A DNA stretch of 64,000 bases from the NCBI GenBank assembly GCA_022447185.1, contig JAKVAY010000039.1, positions 62,001 to 126,000 of the forward strand, in the 5' to 3' direction. The notes under the pieces are model-generated. The model saw nothing but the letters and a program-made list of their open reading frames with translations, made no database searches and was not told the DNA's origin. Position numbers and translations under genes: made by a program. Shown here one piece after another: positions 56,556 to 64,000 of the stretch. How positions within the stretch are numbered: the first letter of the stretch is position 1; each line of letters opens with the position of its first letter. This DNA is from Fuerstiella sp. GTDB taxonomy: Bacteria; Planctomycetota; Planctomycetia; Planctomycetales; Planctomycetaceae.

Positions 56556-56717
56556 TTAGAATCCATCGCGTGTCACTGCCAGACCAGCCTGAAGAACCGA
56601 ATCCGACGATGAAGAATTCCAAAGAATGCGAAATTCAGCAGAATACGAGTAGTTGTCGATTACGGAGACATTCATCGCCGACCCGTATTCAATACTTTCA
56701 TCCCGTTCCTGTGTCAT
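56556..56717 (-). CDS. Small unknown protein upstream of pgk
   Basis: A 53-residue frame from the ATG at 56717 reads MTQERDESIEYGSAMNVSVI and continues AEFRILWNSSSSDSVLQAGL, with balanced codon use and beta-strand character. It ends 66 bases before the pgk start on the same strand. Its start lies 13 bases from the methyltransferase start on the other strand, so each promoter would fall inside the other gene; one of the two starts may be misplaced. Confidence 0.4.
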   Translation of the reverse strand: MTQERDESIEYGSAMNVSVIDNYSYSAEFRILWNSSSSDSVLQAGLAVTRDGF

Positions 56718-56730
56718 AGATCGAACTTCA

Positions 56731-57573
56731 ATGTCAGTTGATTCGACAGAATACCGTGACCGCAATCGGCGTGTCTGGAATCACCTTGCTGCCTCGGGCA
56801 GTCTGTTCGCCAGAGTTGCCACAGACGAGGAAGTGGCACATCCGCTGGAGACGCTGGACAGTCGGGGATGGCTGCCGACTTCCGTACACGGCAAAGATGT
56901 TCTGTGTCTTGCGTCTGGTGGTGGCTGGCAGGCGATTCTGTATGCAGCGGCAGGTGCCAATGTGACTGTTGTCGATATCAGTGATGAAATGCTCCAGCTG
57001 GATACCCGTGAATCACGTCGGCGAGGATTAAGCGTGCGAACCGTATCGGCTTCGATGGACGACTTGTCTGACTTCGGAGACGCCACTTTCGATATCGTGC
57101 ATCAGCCAGTCAGTACGTGTTACGTACCACATGTGCAGGCTGTCTACAATGAGGCTGCACGTGTGTTGCGGGATCAGGGAATCTACATCAGTCAACACAA
57201 GCAACCCACCAGCCTGCAAGTCAGCTATCGCAACGATCGTCAGCATTTTGTGGTCGGAGTTGAGTACTATCAGGACGGACCCGTTCCATGTCAGATCGAC
57301 GAGTCATACCGTGAATCCGGAGCGGTCGAGTATCTGCATCGCTGGGAAGAACTCGTCGGGGGCCTTTGCTGTGCGGGATTCATTCTGGAAGATTTGACAG
57401 AACCCTGCCGAGCTGATCATTCAGTTGACGTGACACACTACGGATACCGCGGTCGATTCATTCCACCATACGTACGAATGAAAGCACGCAGACGGAGTCG
57501 GAGGAGTGAGGACCAGCCGAATGACGAATCCCGACTTTGGATACCGGATCAGGTTACATCGGAAAGACGATGA
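56731..57573 (+). CDS. SAM-dependent class I methyltransferase
   Basis: 280 residues from the ATG at 56731; the open frame extends upstream to 56653 but adds sequence without similarity. The SAM-binding loop is LCLASGGGWQAILYAAAGANVTVVDIS (motif I with acidic Asp at strand 2). SFSASMDDLSDFG-type motif II and FDIVHQPVSTCYVPHVQAVY place the substrate region, with EAARVLRDQGIYISQHKQP (motif III). The Tyr/Trp-rich C-terminus ends in a basic tail. The acceptor is unknown; it resembles small-molecule methyltransferases. It overlaps the end of the convergent 124-residue gene by 25 bases. Confidence 0.82.
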   Translation: MSVDSTEYRDRNRRVWNHLAASGSLFARVATDEEVAHPLETLDSRGWLPTSVHGKDVLCLASGGGWQAILYAAAGANVTVVDISDEMLQLDTRESRRRGLSVRTVSASMDDLSDFGDATFDIVHQPVSTCYVPHVQAVYNEAARVLRDQGIYISQHKQPTSLQVSYRNDRQHFVVGVEYYQDGPVPCQIDESYRESGAVEYLHRWEELVGGLCCAGFILEDLTEPCRADHSVDVTHYGYRGRFIPPYVRMKARRRSRRSEDQPNDESRLWIPDQVTSERR

Positions 57574-57923
57574 AGTTCTGGTGGTTCGAATGCTGCCGTA
57601 ACGCGGCTCATAGCTTCGGCTGATTCTGCCGGATGGTCCGGTGTGGGTGTTTGGAGTACAGCGTATCCTCTGTCGCTGACACGATACCGTAGTCCCGTGT
57701 GTCGATTGCTTACCTCGAATTTGAGCATCCCCAGAGCAATCAGTTCACCGTGAATCTGTGTCAACTGCTCAGGATCGGCACTGTCAATGGTCTCAAGACG
57801 CTCCAGCCAGCCGTCGTGTTCATCATGCGTTGTCTTCAAAGCCAGGGAGCGGGCTGCATAAGACTGCAAAACCAGCAGGTTTTGCTCACTGAGGCAGTCG
57901 AAGAGTAGGTCGGTTGCAGACAT
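57549..57923 (-). CDS. Unknown protein, winged-helix-like
   Basis: About 124 residues from the ATG at 57923 (MSATDLLFDCLSEQNLLVLQ). The arrangement of three helices and a two-stranded wing (GMLKFEVSNRHTGLRYRVSDRGYAVLQT) resembles a winged-helix fold, but it is too divergent to name. The C-terminus is low complexity (HPAESAEAMSRVTAAFEPPE). It converges with the methyltransferase and overlaps its 3' end by 25 bases. Confidence 0.5.
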   Translation of the reverse strand: MSATDLLFDCLSEQNLLVLQSYAARSLALKTTHDEHDGWLERLETIDSADPEQLTQIHGELIALGMLKFEVSNRHTGLRYRVSDRGYAVLQTPTPDHPAESAEAMSRVTAAFEPPELHRLSDVT

Positions 57924-58355
57924 GTCCGATTTATCGACCGCCTTAATCGGTGGTTCCAGTATCACCTCGGAAAGCAAAACGATCGATACGTACGGTACAG
58001 TTTAACATCAGGGGACATGAAGATGACGGACGCGAATGTTCGTTGTTTTAACTGTAGTCGCTGCCGAACAGAAAAATTCCGGTTAATGGGAGCAGGTCAC
58101 AGACTCTCCACGAGCCCTATCAGGAAACCTGACGGCGTTCGCGATCGAGGAATCACAACCGACGAGATCCATTTGTATCGCGTTTCACGACAGTTGGAAC
58201 ACTGCACGAATCAATCCGTCGGTTTCAAAGGAGGTTTGCGAACGAGTGGTGATCCGTATGGACGACGTGAACAGACACGCCGGGCAGGAGACCACACATT
58301 CCCTTCAGGTTGGGCGTGGTGTCGTCGGCGGTTTTTTCGAAAACGGAGTTGTAGT

Positions 58356-58517
58356 ATGGCGCAGTTAAGAAGAAGTGCTGCGGCATTCAGCCAAATTCGG
58401 GAACGCCTGCACGAAGAACTGACACGACAAAATGAGTGCATTGCATTCCGGTCAACTGAGTGCAAAACTTATTTTCACTCAGTCTCAATCTTCGAGACTT
58501 TTTTGGCGTTGTCTTAA
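58356..58517 (+). CDS. Small ORF in the feoAB leader
   Basis: 53 residues from the ATG at 58356, with ACGGAG nine bases upstream. It begins MAQLRRSAAAFSQIRERLHE and ends in FLALS across the terminator-like hairpin. The composition is plausible but no family is recognised. If translated, the ribosome would run through both competing stems and could influence feoAB expression. Confidence 0.35.
   Translation: MAQLRRSAAAFSQIRERLHEELTRQNECIAFRSTECKTYFHSVSIFETFLALS
58433..58504 (+). promoter_or_regulatory. Candidate attenuator upstream of feoAB
   Basis: Two stems compete. Stem A: ACTGAGTG (58455-58462) with CACTCAGT (58476-58483). Stem B: AGTCTC (58481-58486), loop AATCTTC, GAGACT (58494-58499), followed by six T's (58499-58504), a normal intrinsic terminator. 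They share 58481-58483, so only one can be complete. A second TGAGTGCA at 58433-58440 offers an alternative partner. This is 27 bases before the feoA ATG. Confidence 0.55.
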
Positions 58518-58531
58518 GTTCTGTTCGGAGC

Positions 58532-58807
58532 ATGTCTGTGCCAGCGTCCCGCCTGTCGGATGTACTCAGCCCGGGCACGGTTCGGTGTGTGGACGTTGAG
58601 TGTGAGGGCGAGGCTATGATCCGGCTCAAACGCATGGGTATATGTGGCGAACGCATGATCGAAGTCATTCAGCCTGGTGATCCGATGGTAGTGCGTGTGG
58701 TTGGAAGTCGACTGGGTCTTTCCCGACGACTCGCCGCATCTGTTGTAGTCGAGCAGGTTTGCGATGTAATGACATCAGCAAAGCCCGATGCCGTCGAGAA
58801 TGAGTGA
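58532..58807 (+). CDS. feoA: Ferrous iron transport protein FeoA
   Basis: 91 residues with the SH3-like FeoA fold: SRLSDVLSPGTVRCVDVECE, ALRLKRMGICGERMIEVIQP (the glycine-rich turn of family members) and PMVVRVVGSRLGLSRRLAASVVVEQV. FeoA acts with FeoB in Fe(II) uptake across the inner membrane. The start at 58532 has GGAG just upstream; the longer frame is not FeoA-like. Its end overlaps the feoB start, so the pair is translationally coupled. It follows the attenuator-like leader. Confidence 0.9.
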   Translation: MSVPASRLSDVLSPGTVRCVDVECEGEAMIRLKRMGICGERMIEVIQPGDPMVVRVVGSRLGLSRRLAASVVVEQVCDVMTSAKPDAVENE

Positions 58808-60977
58808 CGCAAGCCCTCAGGGGGCGCAATCAGAATTCGAGCCGCTGCGTGCTGCTCATCAAACGCGAATTGCTCTGGTCGGCAATCCGAATACTGGTAA
58901 GACCACACTCTTCAACCGGTTAACCGGACTTCGTGCTAAAACTGCTAACTATCCCGGGATCACAGTTGACCTTCGAAGAGGGGCAATGTCACTCGATCAT
59001 CGTCGGGTTGAAGTGATTGATCTTCCAGGCACATACAGTCTCGATTCGATAAGTCCCGAAGAGAAAGTGGCCGAGTTAATTCTAACGGGACACCATCCCG
59101 TAGAGCCGGTACCGGATATTGTTGTGCTTGTCATCGACGCTACGAACCTGGAACGCAATCTTTTCCTGGTGAGTGAACTTTTGGATTTGCGACTTCAGAT
59201 GGTTGTCGTACTGAATCTTATCGATGCGGCAGAAGCGCTGGATATCAAAATTCAGGTTGCTCAGCTTTCCGAGCAGCTGGGGTGTCCCGTGGTACCTGTC
59301 AGTTCCAGGCATGGCACGGGTATTGACGTACTGAAAGATCGTCTTAACGAACTAGTCACCGGCCGGCTTCCGATCCTGATGACGGACCATTCTTCCTGTA
59401 CCGCCGGATGCTCAGGCTGCACTTTTTCTGCGCGATATGACTGGGCTGCGAAAGTCTCCGAAGCCACTGTTACAGTGCCTGCCAACCTGGACGACCGGAC
59501 CGCGACCATCGATCGCCTGGTTACGAATCCTGTGATCGGATCCGTAACCTTCGTTGCGATCATGCTCGGTGTGTTTTATCTGATCTTCTCGCTGGCCTCT
59601 GTGCCGATGGACCTCATTGACGGAGTCTTTGCGACTGTCGGTGGTTTTGTCGATCAGTTGATTCCTGCGAGCAATGTTTCTGTCTTGTTGTGGTATCCAC
59701 TTGCAGGAATGGTTTCGATCCTGATTTTCTTCGGCAGTTACCAGGCTGCAGGAATTCAATGGACAAAAACGAGTGTGGCTGTGTCCGTTGTTGTTTCTGT
59801 TCTCGTGGCCTGTATGCCGATTGACGATTTCCGCAGTCTTGTGGTCGATGGTGTGGTCGCCGGTGTGGGTGGCATTGTCATCTTTCTGCCCCAGATCTGT
59901 ATTCTGTTTTTTTTCATTTCTGTGCTGGAAGACAGCGGCTATATGGCCCGCGCCGCTTTCGTGATGGAACGACTGATGCAACGTGTTGGGCTTCCGGGAA
60001 AAGCATTTGTGCCGATGTTGTCAGCTCATGCGTGTGCGATTCCCGGTATTATGGCGGCACGGGCCATAGAAAACTGGCGAGATCGGCTGGTCACGATTCT
60101 GGTTCTGCCTTTGCTGACATGTTCCGCGCGGCTGCCGGTCTATGCGATGATCACGGCGCTGCTGTTTAGTGATTCGCCAGTCATGGCGGCTGTTGTCTTC
60201 GTCAGTGCCTATACGTTGGGAATTGTCGCGGCGCTGTTGTCCGCCTGGTGTCTCAAGAAAACGATTCTAAAAGGTGAATCTGTTCCGCTGGTGATTGAAT
60301 TGCCACCCTATCGGGTGCCCGGCATTCGCAACACGTTGACGACTGTCATGGAACGAGCGGCCCTGTTTGTTAGACAGGCTGGCACTGTGATACTCCTTAT
60401 TTCGGTCGTTTTATGGGCGCTTGCCACTTATCCCAAAATGCCGGACGAAGCGCCATTGTCCTTTGAGGCTGCTGAGCGAATTGCGGCACTGCGGGCTGCT
60501 GGTGACGGGGAAACCCTGGCTGTTGAAATTGATCGTGTGATGGCTCAGGAATCACTGGCCTGGTCTTTTGCCGGTCGAGCCGGGAAACTGATGGAACCAG
60601 TTTTTGCCCCTTTGGGATTCGACTGGAAAATCAATATTGGTGTCATTTCCTCATTTGCCGCGCGTGAGGTCGTTGTTTCGACACTGGCGATCGTCTACGG
60701 AATCGGAGAAGACATGGCGGAGGACGAAGCCAGTCTGGTGGAAATCCTGAGGCGGCAAACCAGAGCTGATGGCGGTCTGGTGTTTAGCACGGCTACAGGG
60801 CTCAGCCTTCTCGTGTTCTTCGTGTTGGCCATGCAGTGCCTGCCCACACAGGCGGTCACTCGAAGGGAAACGGGATCATGGAAATGGGCCGCATTTCAAT
60901 TGATCTATATGACAGTGTTGGCCTGGGTCGCTGCATTCGCCACGTACCAAATCGGATGTGCTTCCGGTCTGGGTTAG
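58788..60977 (+). CDS. feoB: Ferrous iron transporter FeoB
   Basis: 729 residues (725 if the ATG at 58800 is used). The N-terminal G protein has G1 VGNPNTGKTTLFNRLTG (31-47), NYPGITVD, G3 DLPGTYSL, G4 LNLIDAAE and G5-like SSRHGTG. Eight or more membrane segments follow, with core gate motifs LPQICILFFFISVLEDSGYM, MLSAHACAIPGIMAAR and TCSARLPVY. A second membrane block contains SSFAAREVVVSTLAIVYG and FVLAMQCLPTQAV. This is the complete FeoB architecture without a FeoC tail. It imports Fe2+, mostly under low oxygen. A hairpin follows the stop. Confidence 0.95.
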   Translation: MPSRMSDASPQGAQSEFEPLRAAHQTRIALVGNPNTGKTTLFNRLTGLRAKTANYPGITVDLRRGAMSLDHRRVEVIDLPGTYSLDSISPEEKVAELILTGHHPVEPVPDIVVLVIDATNLERNLFLVSELLDLRLQMVVVLNLIDAAEALDIKIQVAQLSEQLGCPVVPVSSRHGTGIDVLKDRLNELVTGRLPILMTDHSSCTAGCSGCTFSARYDWAAKVSEATVTVPANLDDRTATIDRLVTNPVIGSVTFVAIMLGVFYLIFSLASVPMDLIDGVFATVGGFVDQLIPASNVSVLLWYPLAGMVSILIFFGSYQAAGIQWTKTSVAVSVVVSVLVACMPIDDFRSLVVDGVVAGVGGIVIFLPQICILFFFISVLEDSGYMARAAFVMERLMQRVGLPGKAFVPMLSAHACAIPGIMAARAIENWRDRLVTILVLPLLTCSARLPVYAMITALLFSDSPVMAAVVFVSAYTLGIVAALLSAWCLKKTILKGESVPLVIELPPYRVPGIRNTLTTVMERAALFVRQAGTVILLISVVLWALATYPKMPDEAPLSFEAAERIAALRAAGDGETLAVEIDRVMAQESLAWSFAGRAGKLMEPVFAPLGFDWKINIGVISSFAAREVVVSTLAIVYGIGEDMAEDEASLVEILRRQTRADGGLVFSTATGLSLLVFFVLAMQCLPTQAVTRRETGSWKWAAFQLIYMTVLAWVAAFATYQIGCASGLG

Positions 60978-61644
60978 GCGGCAGATCAATTGTGGCAATG
61001 CCCGGTTCAGATTTTTTTGAACCGTGACAGGCAGAGGGACAAGGACAACTCTGAACAGCGGTTTCTTTTGTTAGCATCGGACTGGTCAGCGACTTCCGTT
61101 GACCGGTTTGTCTGCGGTTGTGCGTTCCTGCGACGAGCGGAAGTTGCGTGCATTGACGTCTTATCTGTTATCGGAATGGAATCACATCAGCAACGTGGCA
61201 GGTTTGAGTGAAGTGGCACTCATTTGCCTCCTGAATAAAGAGTTACGTGTGTCCCGATTTTGTACGGTCTTGCAGTAAAGTGATCGATTGGTGTGTTTCT
61301 GTCCAGTTTCATCATTGTTCGATGATTTTGAGGCTGGGCGGCACCAATCATGCATAGCTGCAACTCGTGGTCCGTTGGCAGACCATGCCATTGGATAGTC
61401 TGGAGGATGGAGTTCTTGGGGTCGCAGAATTCTTGACCCACCCAAAGCACCCAAAGTGGTTAAGTCATTGCGTTTCTGATATGCAGTAGTGCCTGTTGTG
61501 TGAGCAAAGGTGCTGAAAGATGAATCAGTAATTCTGTGGGTTTGGGTGACATTGGATGTTTTCAGTGTGGGATTCCTGATTTTCGTTCGCAATTCGTGCG
61601 AGACGCTGTTCCGTGAGTCAGGACAATATTGGGATCAATCCTTG
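60978..61644. other. Intergenic region between feoB and the Rrf2 gene
   Basis: About 670 bases. Aside from the hairpin, a short tandem of ACCCAAAG (61437-61455) is seen. No gene was recognised. Confidence 0.4.
61003..61024 (+). terminator. Hairpin after feoB
   Basis: CGGTTCA (61003-61009) pairs with TGAACCG (61018-61024), 26 bases past the feoB stop. The T-run is in the loop instead of downstream, so termination efficiency is doubtful. Confidence 0.4.
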
Positions 61645-62109
61645 ATGATTTCACAAACTGTTGAGTACGCGCTGCGTGCTGTTGTCACCATAGCTCAGCA
61701 CGATGGAATCCCCTGTACATCACGAAAGATAGCGGATATTACCCAAGTGCCGTTTGCGTATCTTTCGAAGCTGATGCAGGGTCTGGTCCGAGGAGGGATC
61801 GTGAGTTCTCGGCGCGGGAAGCATGGCGGTTTTGTGCTGACGAAGGACGTTGATCAACTGACAGTTCTTGAAATCGTCGAAAGTGTTGATCCAATTCCGA
61901 GGATTCGACAATGTCCACTGAAAAAGCAATCTCACACATCCAGCCTTTGTCCATTGCATATGATGCTGGACACAGCACTTGAGCAGACGGAGAAAAAATT
62001 TCGCCAGACGGTGGTGGCGGATTTGCTTTCTCAACCAGGAAGTGACACGCCGCTGTGCGAAGAGAATGAATTAGTGTCACTCGGTGTGGGCACGAGATTC
62101 GGAAAGTAA
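61645..62109 (+). CDS. Rrf2 family transcriptional regulator
   Basis: 154 residues from the ATG at 61645; the upstream part of the open frame is not Rrf2-like. The winged-helix starts MISQTVEYALRAVVTIAQHD and has SRKIADITQVPFAYLSKLMQ, with the wing SSRRGKHGGFVLTKD. Three cysteines (Cys90, Cys102, Cys138), the first two in RQCPLK...SLCPLH, could bind an Fe-S cluster as in IscR/NsrR, though the spacing differs from the canonical C-x5-C-x5-C. It lies 667 bases from feoB and may respond to iron or nitric oxide; this is inference. Confidence 0.85.
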   Translation: MISQTVEYALRAVVTIAQHDGIPCTSRKIADITQVPFAYLSKLMQGLVRGGIVSSRRGKHGGFVLTKDVDQLTVLEIVESVDPIPRIRQCPLKKQSHTSSLCPLHMMLDTALEQTEKKFRQTVVADLLSQPGSDTPLCEENELVSLGVGTRFGK

Positions 62110-62180
62110 AAACGTCGGACAAAGACAAAGCGACGGGCCGGCTGAAAAATCTGTTTTCTGGAACTGTCGTTCGACTGTCT

Positions 62181-63422
62181 TTACTGCCAGTTCCAGGCGG
62201 TCATTGCGTTCAGCTCGCGAACAAATAATTGCCGATCTGCTGCTGCCAGATGCGCCCAGGTCTCAGATTCGCTGACACGTCGACTGGACAATTCGCGATA
62301 TTCGACGGGACTTGCATCGATCAAATGCAGTTCACCACGCTGGTCGAGAGCCAGCAGACGTTTGCCGTTTGAGACCATGCTCCAGTACTTGCCGAATGGA
62401 CGTGTGGTCCAGTTCGTTTCACCATTCACAGGGTTGATACAGGTGAATCGCTGGTTTCGCAGGTGCAGAAAGACGCGTCCATCGATCACAACCGGAGATG
62501 ACATATAGCCTTGTTTGTTTGTCCTCCAGCGTTCCGTGATCTGCAAGCCGCTGCTCGACTTCATCACCTCAAATAAAAACGTTCCACCGCCATAAGTACT
62601 GGTTAGGATGCTATCCCCGATTACGGTTGGTGTCAGGATATTCATGCCGCGATAGGCTTCGACATCAGTGGACCACAGTCGGTCCCCGGTTTCCAGGTCC
62701 AGCCCGAATAATGATTGTCGACTTTGCACGACCAGTTGGCGTTGACGGCCAATAGTAGCGATGACCGGTGAAGAAAAAGCGCTGGTGCCCAGTCCTGAGC
62801 CAAACAGTCCTCCGGACTCCGGTGTTGATCGCCAAATGACTTTGCCGTCGGACTTATTCAGTTTCACGACTGATGCAGCCGCCTGCAGATAGATATGTTC
62901 ACCGTCCAGCAGTGGTGAGCAGACAGTTCCGAAGCCCGGAAGAGCTGCGTTGAACGTTTTGACAAAGTCCACTCGCCAGTTTTCATGGCCTGTTTGGACA
63001 TCCAGACTGACGAGAACATCGCGAATTCCGGCCACATACAGATTTTGGCTATCACTGGAGGGTGTTGAGCGAATCCAGCTTCCATTTTTTGCTGCAAAAA
63101 AGGGGACTTTCAGAGCCCCCTTCCATTCCGTTTTCCAGAGTTCTTTCCCGGTTCGGCGATCCAGAGCTCGGACAACCTCGTCGGTTTTTGAGCGTGTTTC
63201 CGTCACGAACACACGAGGTCCTGAGACGATGGGGCCCGAATAGCCGGGGCCCAGAGAAATTCGCCACGATTGTGTAAGATTTTCTGCACCTAGTGAGTCG
63301 GGCCATTTCTGCTGTGGTGTGATTCGACAGTCGCGTGTTGGACCTCGCCACTGTGGCCAGTCTGCTGCCTGCGAGTCAGCGGACGCGAATAACAACAAAC
63401 CGATGGTCAAATATCGGAACAT
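62181..63422 (-). CDS. Exported PQQ-like beta-propeller repeat protein
   Basis: About 413 residues from the ATG at 63422. A signal peptide (MFRYLTIGLLLFASADSQA, cleavage before ADWPQWRGP) is followed by PQQ-type propeller strands: VVRALDRRTGKELWKTEW, VLVSLDVQTGHENWRVDF, VVKLNKSDGKVIWRSTPESG, LFGLDLETGDRLWSTDVEA and CINPVNGETNWTTRPF. The ADWPQWRGP start is a planctomycete hallmark of secreted propellers. No catalytic motif of a quinoprotein dehydrogenase is visible, so a binding role is likely. It is divergent from the SRPBCC gene. Confidence 0.88.
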   Translation of the reverse strand: MFRYLTIGLLLFASADSQAADWPQWRGPTRDCRITPQQKWPDSLGAENLTQSWRISLGPGYSGPIVSGPRVFVTETRSKTDEVVRALDRRTGKELWKTEWKGALKVPFFAAKNGSWIRSTPSSDSQNLYVAGIRDVLVSLDVQTGHENWRVDFVKTFNAALPGFGTVCSPLLDGEHIYLQAAASVVKLNKSDGKVIWRSTPESGGLFGSGLGTSAFSSPVIATIGRQRQLVVQSRQSLFGLDLETGDRLWSTDVEAYRGMNILTPTVIGDSILTSTYGGGTFLFEVMKSSSGLQITERWRTNKQGYMSSPVVIDGRVFLHLRNQRFTCINPVNGETNWTTRPFGKYWSMVSNGKRLLALDQRGELHLIDASPVEYRELSSRRVSESETWAHLAAADRQLFVRELNAMTAWNWQ

Positions 63423-63552
63423 GTCTAATAACCAGTTAATCGTCAGATGAACCAGAATGATGTTTCTGGATACTAGACGCGAAGGCCAGATTGCCCAGTG
63501 GTTTCCGGCGTGTTTTTGTTGACTGAGGGATGTTTTTCGGTAACCGACCCTG

Positions 63553-64000
63553 ATGATTGAGATCACCCCGACAAATGCCGGCACAACAATCCTTATGGCC
63601 GAACAGCATTTTTGTGGCTCTGTAGAATCCGTTTTTGACTTCTTTGCAGATGCAGGGAACCTGGAAGCGATTACCCCGCCGTGGCTCAATTTTAAAATTG
63701 AGACACCACTACCCATCGATATGCACAATGGCACACTCATTGACTATCGCCTGCGCCTGCGCAGGATTCCGATTCGCTGGCGGACAGTGATCTCCGAGTG
63801 GGAACCGCCCTTTCGATTTGTTGACACTCAAATTCGAGGGCCCTATCGAGTGTGGCGGCACACACATATCTTTGAAGAAACGGGCGACGGGACTCTCATG
63901 CAGGACCTCGTGGAATATTCGGTTCCCGGTGGCTACCTGATCAACAAACTGTTCGTGGAGTCCGATCTGAAAAAGATATTCGGTTATCGACAACAGTGTC
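63553..64000 (+). CDS. SRPBCC family protein, cut by right edge
   Basis: The first 149 residues of a START-like lipid/hydrophobic-ligand binding protein. The pattern SVESVFDFFADAGNLEAITP, LIDYRLRLRRIPIRWRTVIS, DTQIRGPYRVWRHTHIFEE and MQDLVEYSVPGGYL is typical of SRPBCC proteins of the family often annotated beside CDP-paratose epimerase. It has no signal peptide. The start is ATG 63553. Ligand and function are unknown; the 3' end is beyond the window. Confidence 0.8.
   Translation, partial: MIEITPTNAGTTILMAEQHFCGSVESVFDFFADAGNLEAITPPWLNFKIETPLPIDMHNGTLIDYRLRLRRIPIRWRTVISEWEPPFRFVDTQIRGPYRVWRHTHIFEETGDGTLMQDLVEYSVPGGYLINKLFVESDLKKIFGYRQQC

Larger units (their letters stand above)
57924..58531. 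other. Intergenic/leader region upstream of feoA
   Basis: About 610 bases. It holds the divergent start of the winged-helix-like gene, a small ORF (58356-58517) and the attenuator-like hairpins at 58433-58504, all described separately. The frame 58017-58517 as a whole is not protein-like before 58356. Confidence 0.45.

Noticed and set aside
61214-61232. Sigma-54 promoter-like TGGCAC...TTGCC near the Rrf2 gene
   Set aside because: The spacing between the GG and GC elements is one base short of the -24/-12 consensus, and no enhancer-binding regulator is nearby.
1-64000. CRISPR array, rRNA, tRNA, prophage or insertion sequence
   Set aside because: No regularly spaced repeats, conserved RNA cores, integrase/transposase or terminal inverted repeats were seen on either strand.

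Overview
The window looks like chromosomal DNA of a planctomycete of the order Planctomycetales. The evidence is the gene content: two tandem pairs of planctomycete cytochrome (PSCyt1/PSCyt2/PSD1) and DUF1501 genes, a DUF6800 basic small protein, a sulfatase, FHA proteins, a zinc-ribbon Hanks-type kinase, an ArgE-like M20 peptidase, PQQ-type propellers and BatA-like von Willebrand proteins. Genes are loosely packed, with many 0.3-1 kb gaps. No rRNA, tRNA, CRISPR array, prophage or insertion sequence was recognised.

Layout. 1-7.1 kb: left-truncated molybdopterin oxidoreductase (-), VanX-like D,D-dipeptidase (+), DUF6817 HD-like protein (+), FtsQ-like protein (+), M20 deacetylase (-), small membrane protein (+). 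7.3-13.8 kb: coiled-coil FHA membrane protein, Fe-S type PurF, an SDR and a DUF6800 protein, all (-), with a probable decayed (+) gene in the 11.7-12.6 kb gap. 14-25 kb (-): an FHA/coiled-coil gene closed by an intrinsic terminator, a squalene-cyclase-fold protein with a heme motif, then PSD1-DUF1501-PSD1-DUF1501 coupled by ATGA overlaps or very short spacing. 25-27.7 kb: thiS-thiG (+) facing trxB (-).

28-34.6 kb (-): infA, rnhA, then a likely operon of a small ORF, a stand-alone LigD-type 3'-phosphoesterase, a BioF-like enzyme, an OleB-like hydrolase, a propeller protein and a beta-CASP nuclease. 35-47.6 kb: HD phosphohydrolase, GT2 glycosyltransferase, lactonase-type propeller, sulfatase, T4 Rnl1-type RNA ligase, B12/radical-SAM protein, Ser/Thr kinase and a UDP-sugar dehydrogenase. 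48.5-55.2 kb (+): DinG-type helicase, unknown protein, BatA/vWA protein, unknown protein. 55.3-64 kb: pgk (-), methyltransferase (+), feoA-feoB (+) behind an attenuator-like leader, an Rrf2 regulator (+), a PQQ propeller (-) and a right-truncated SRPBCC protein (+).

The most noteworthy unexplained signals are: overlapping, mutually exclusive hairpins plus a small ORF upstream of feoAB; the duplicated PSD1/DUF1501 modules with their cyclase-fold cytochrome partner; a phage-type RNA ligase with no visible end-healing partner; the BioF/OleB-like pairing; several decayed or frameshifted ORFs in gaps (12.2-12.5 kb, 37.3-37.6 kb); and a perfect 12-bp inverted repeat inside the radical-SAM gene. All calls come from reading the sequence; no database search was run.
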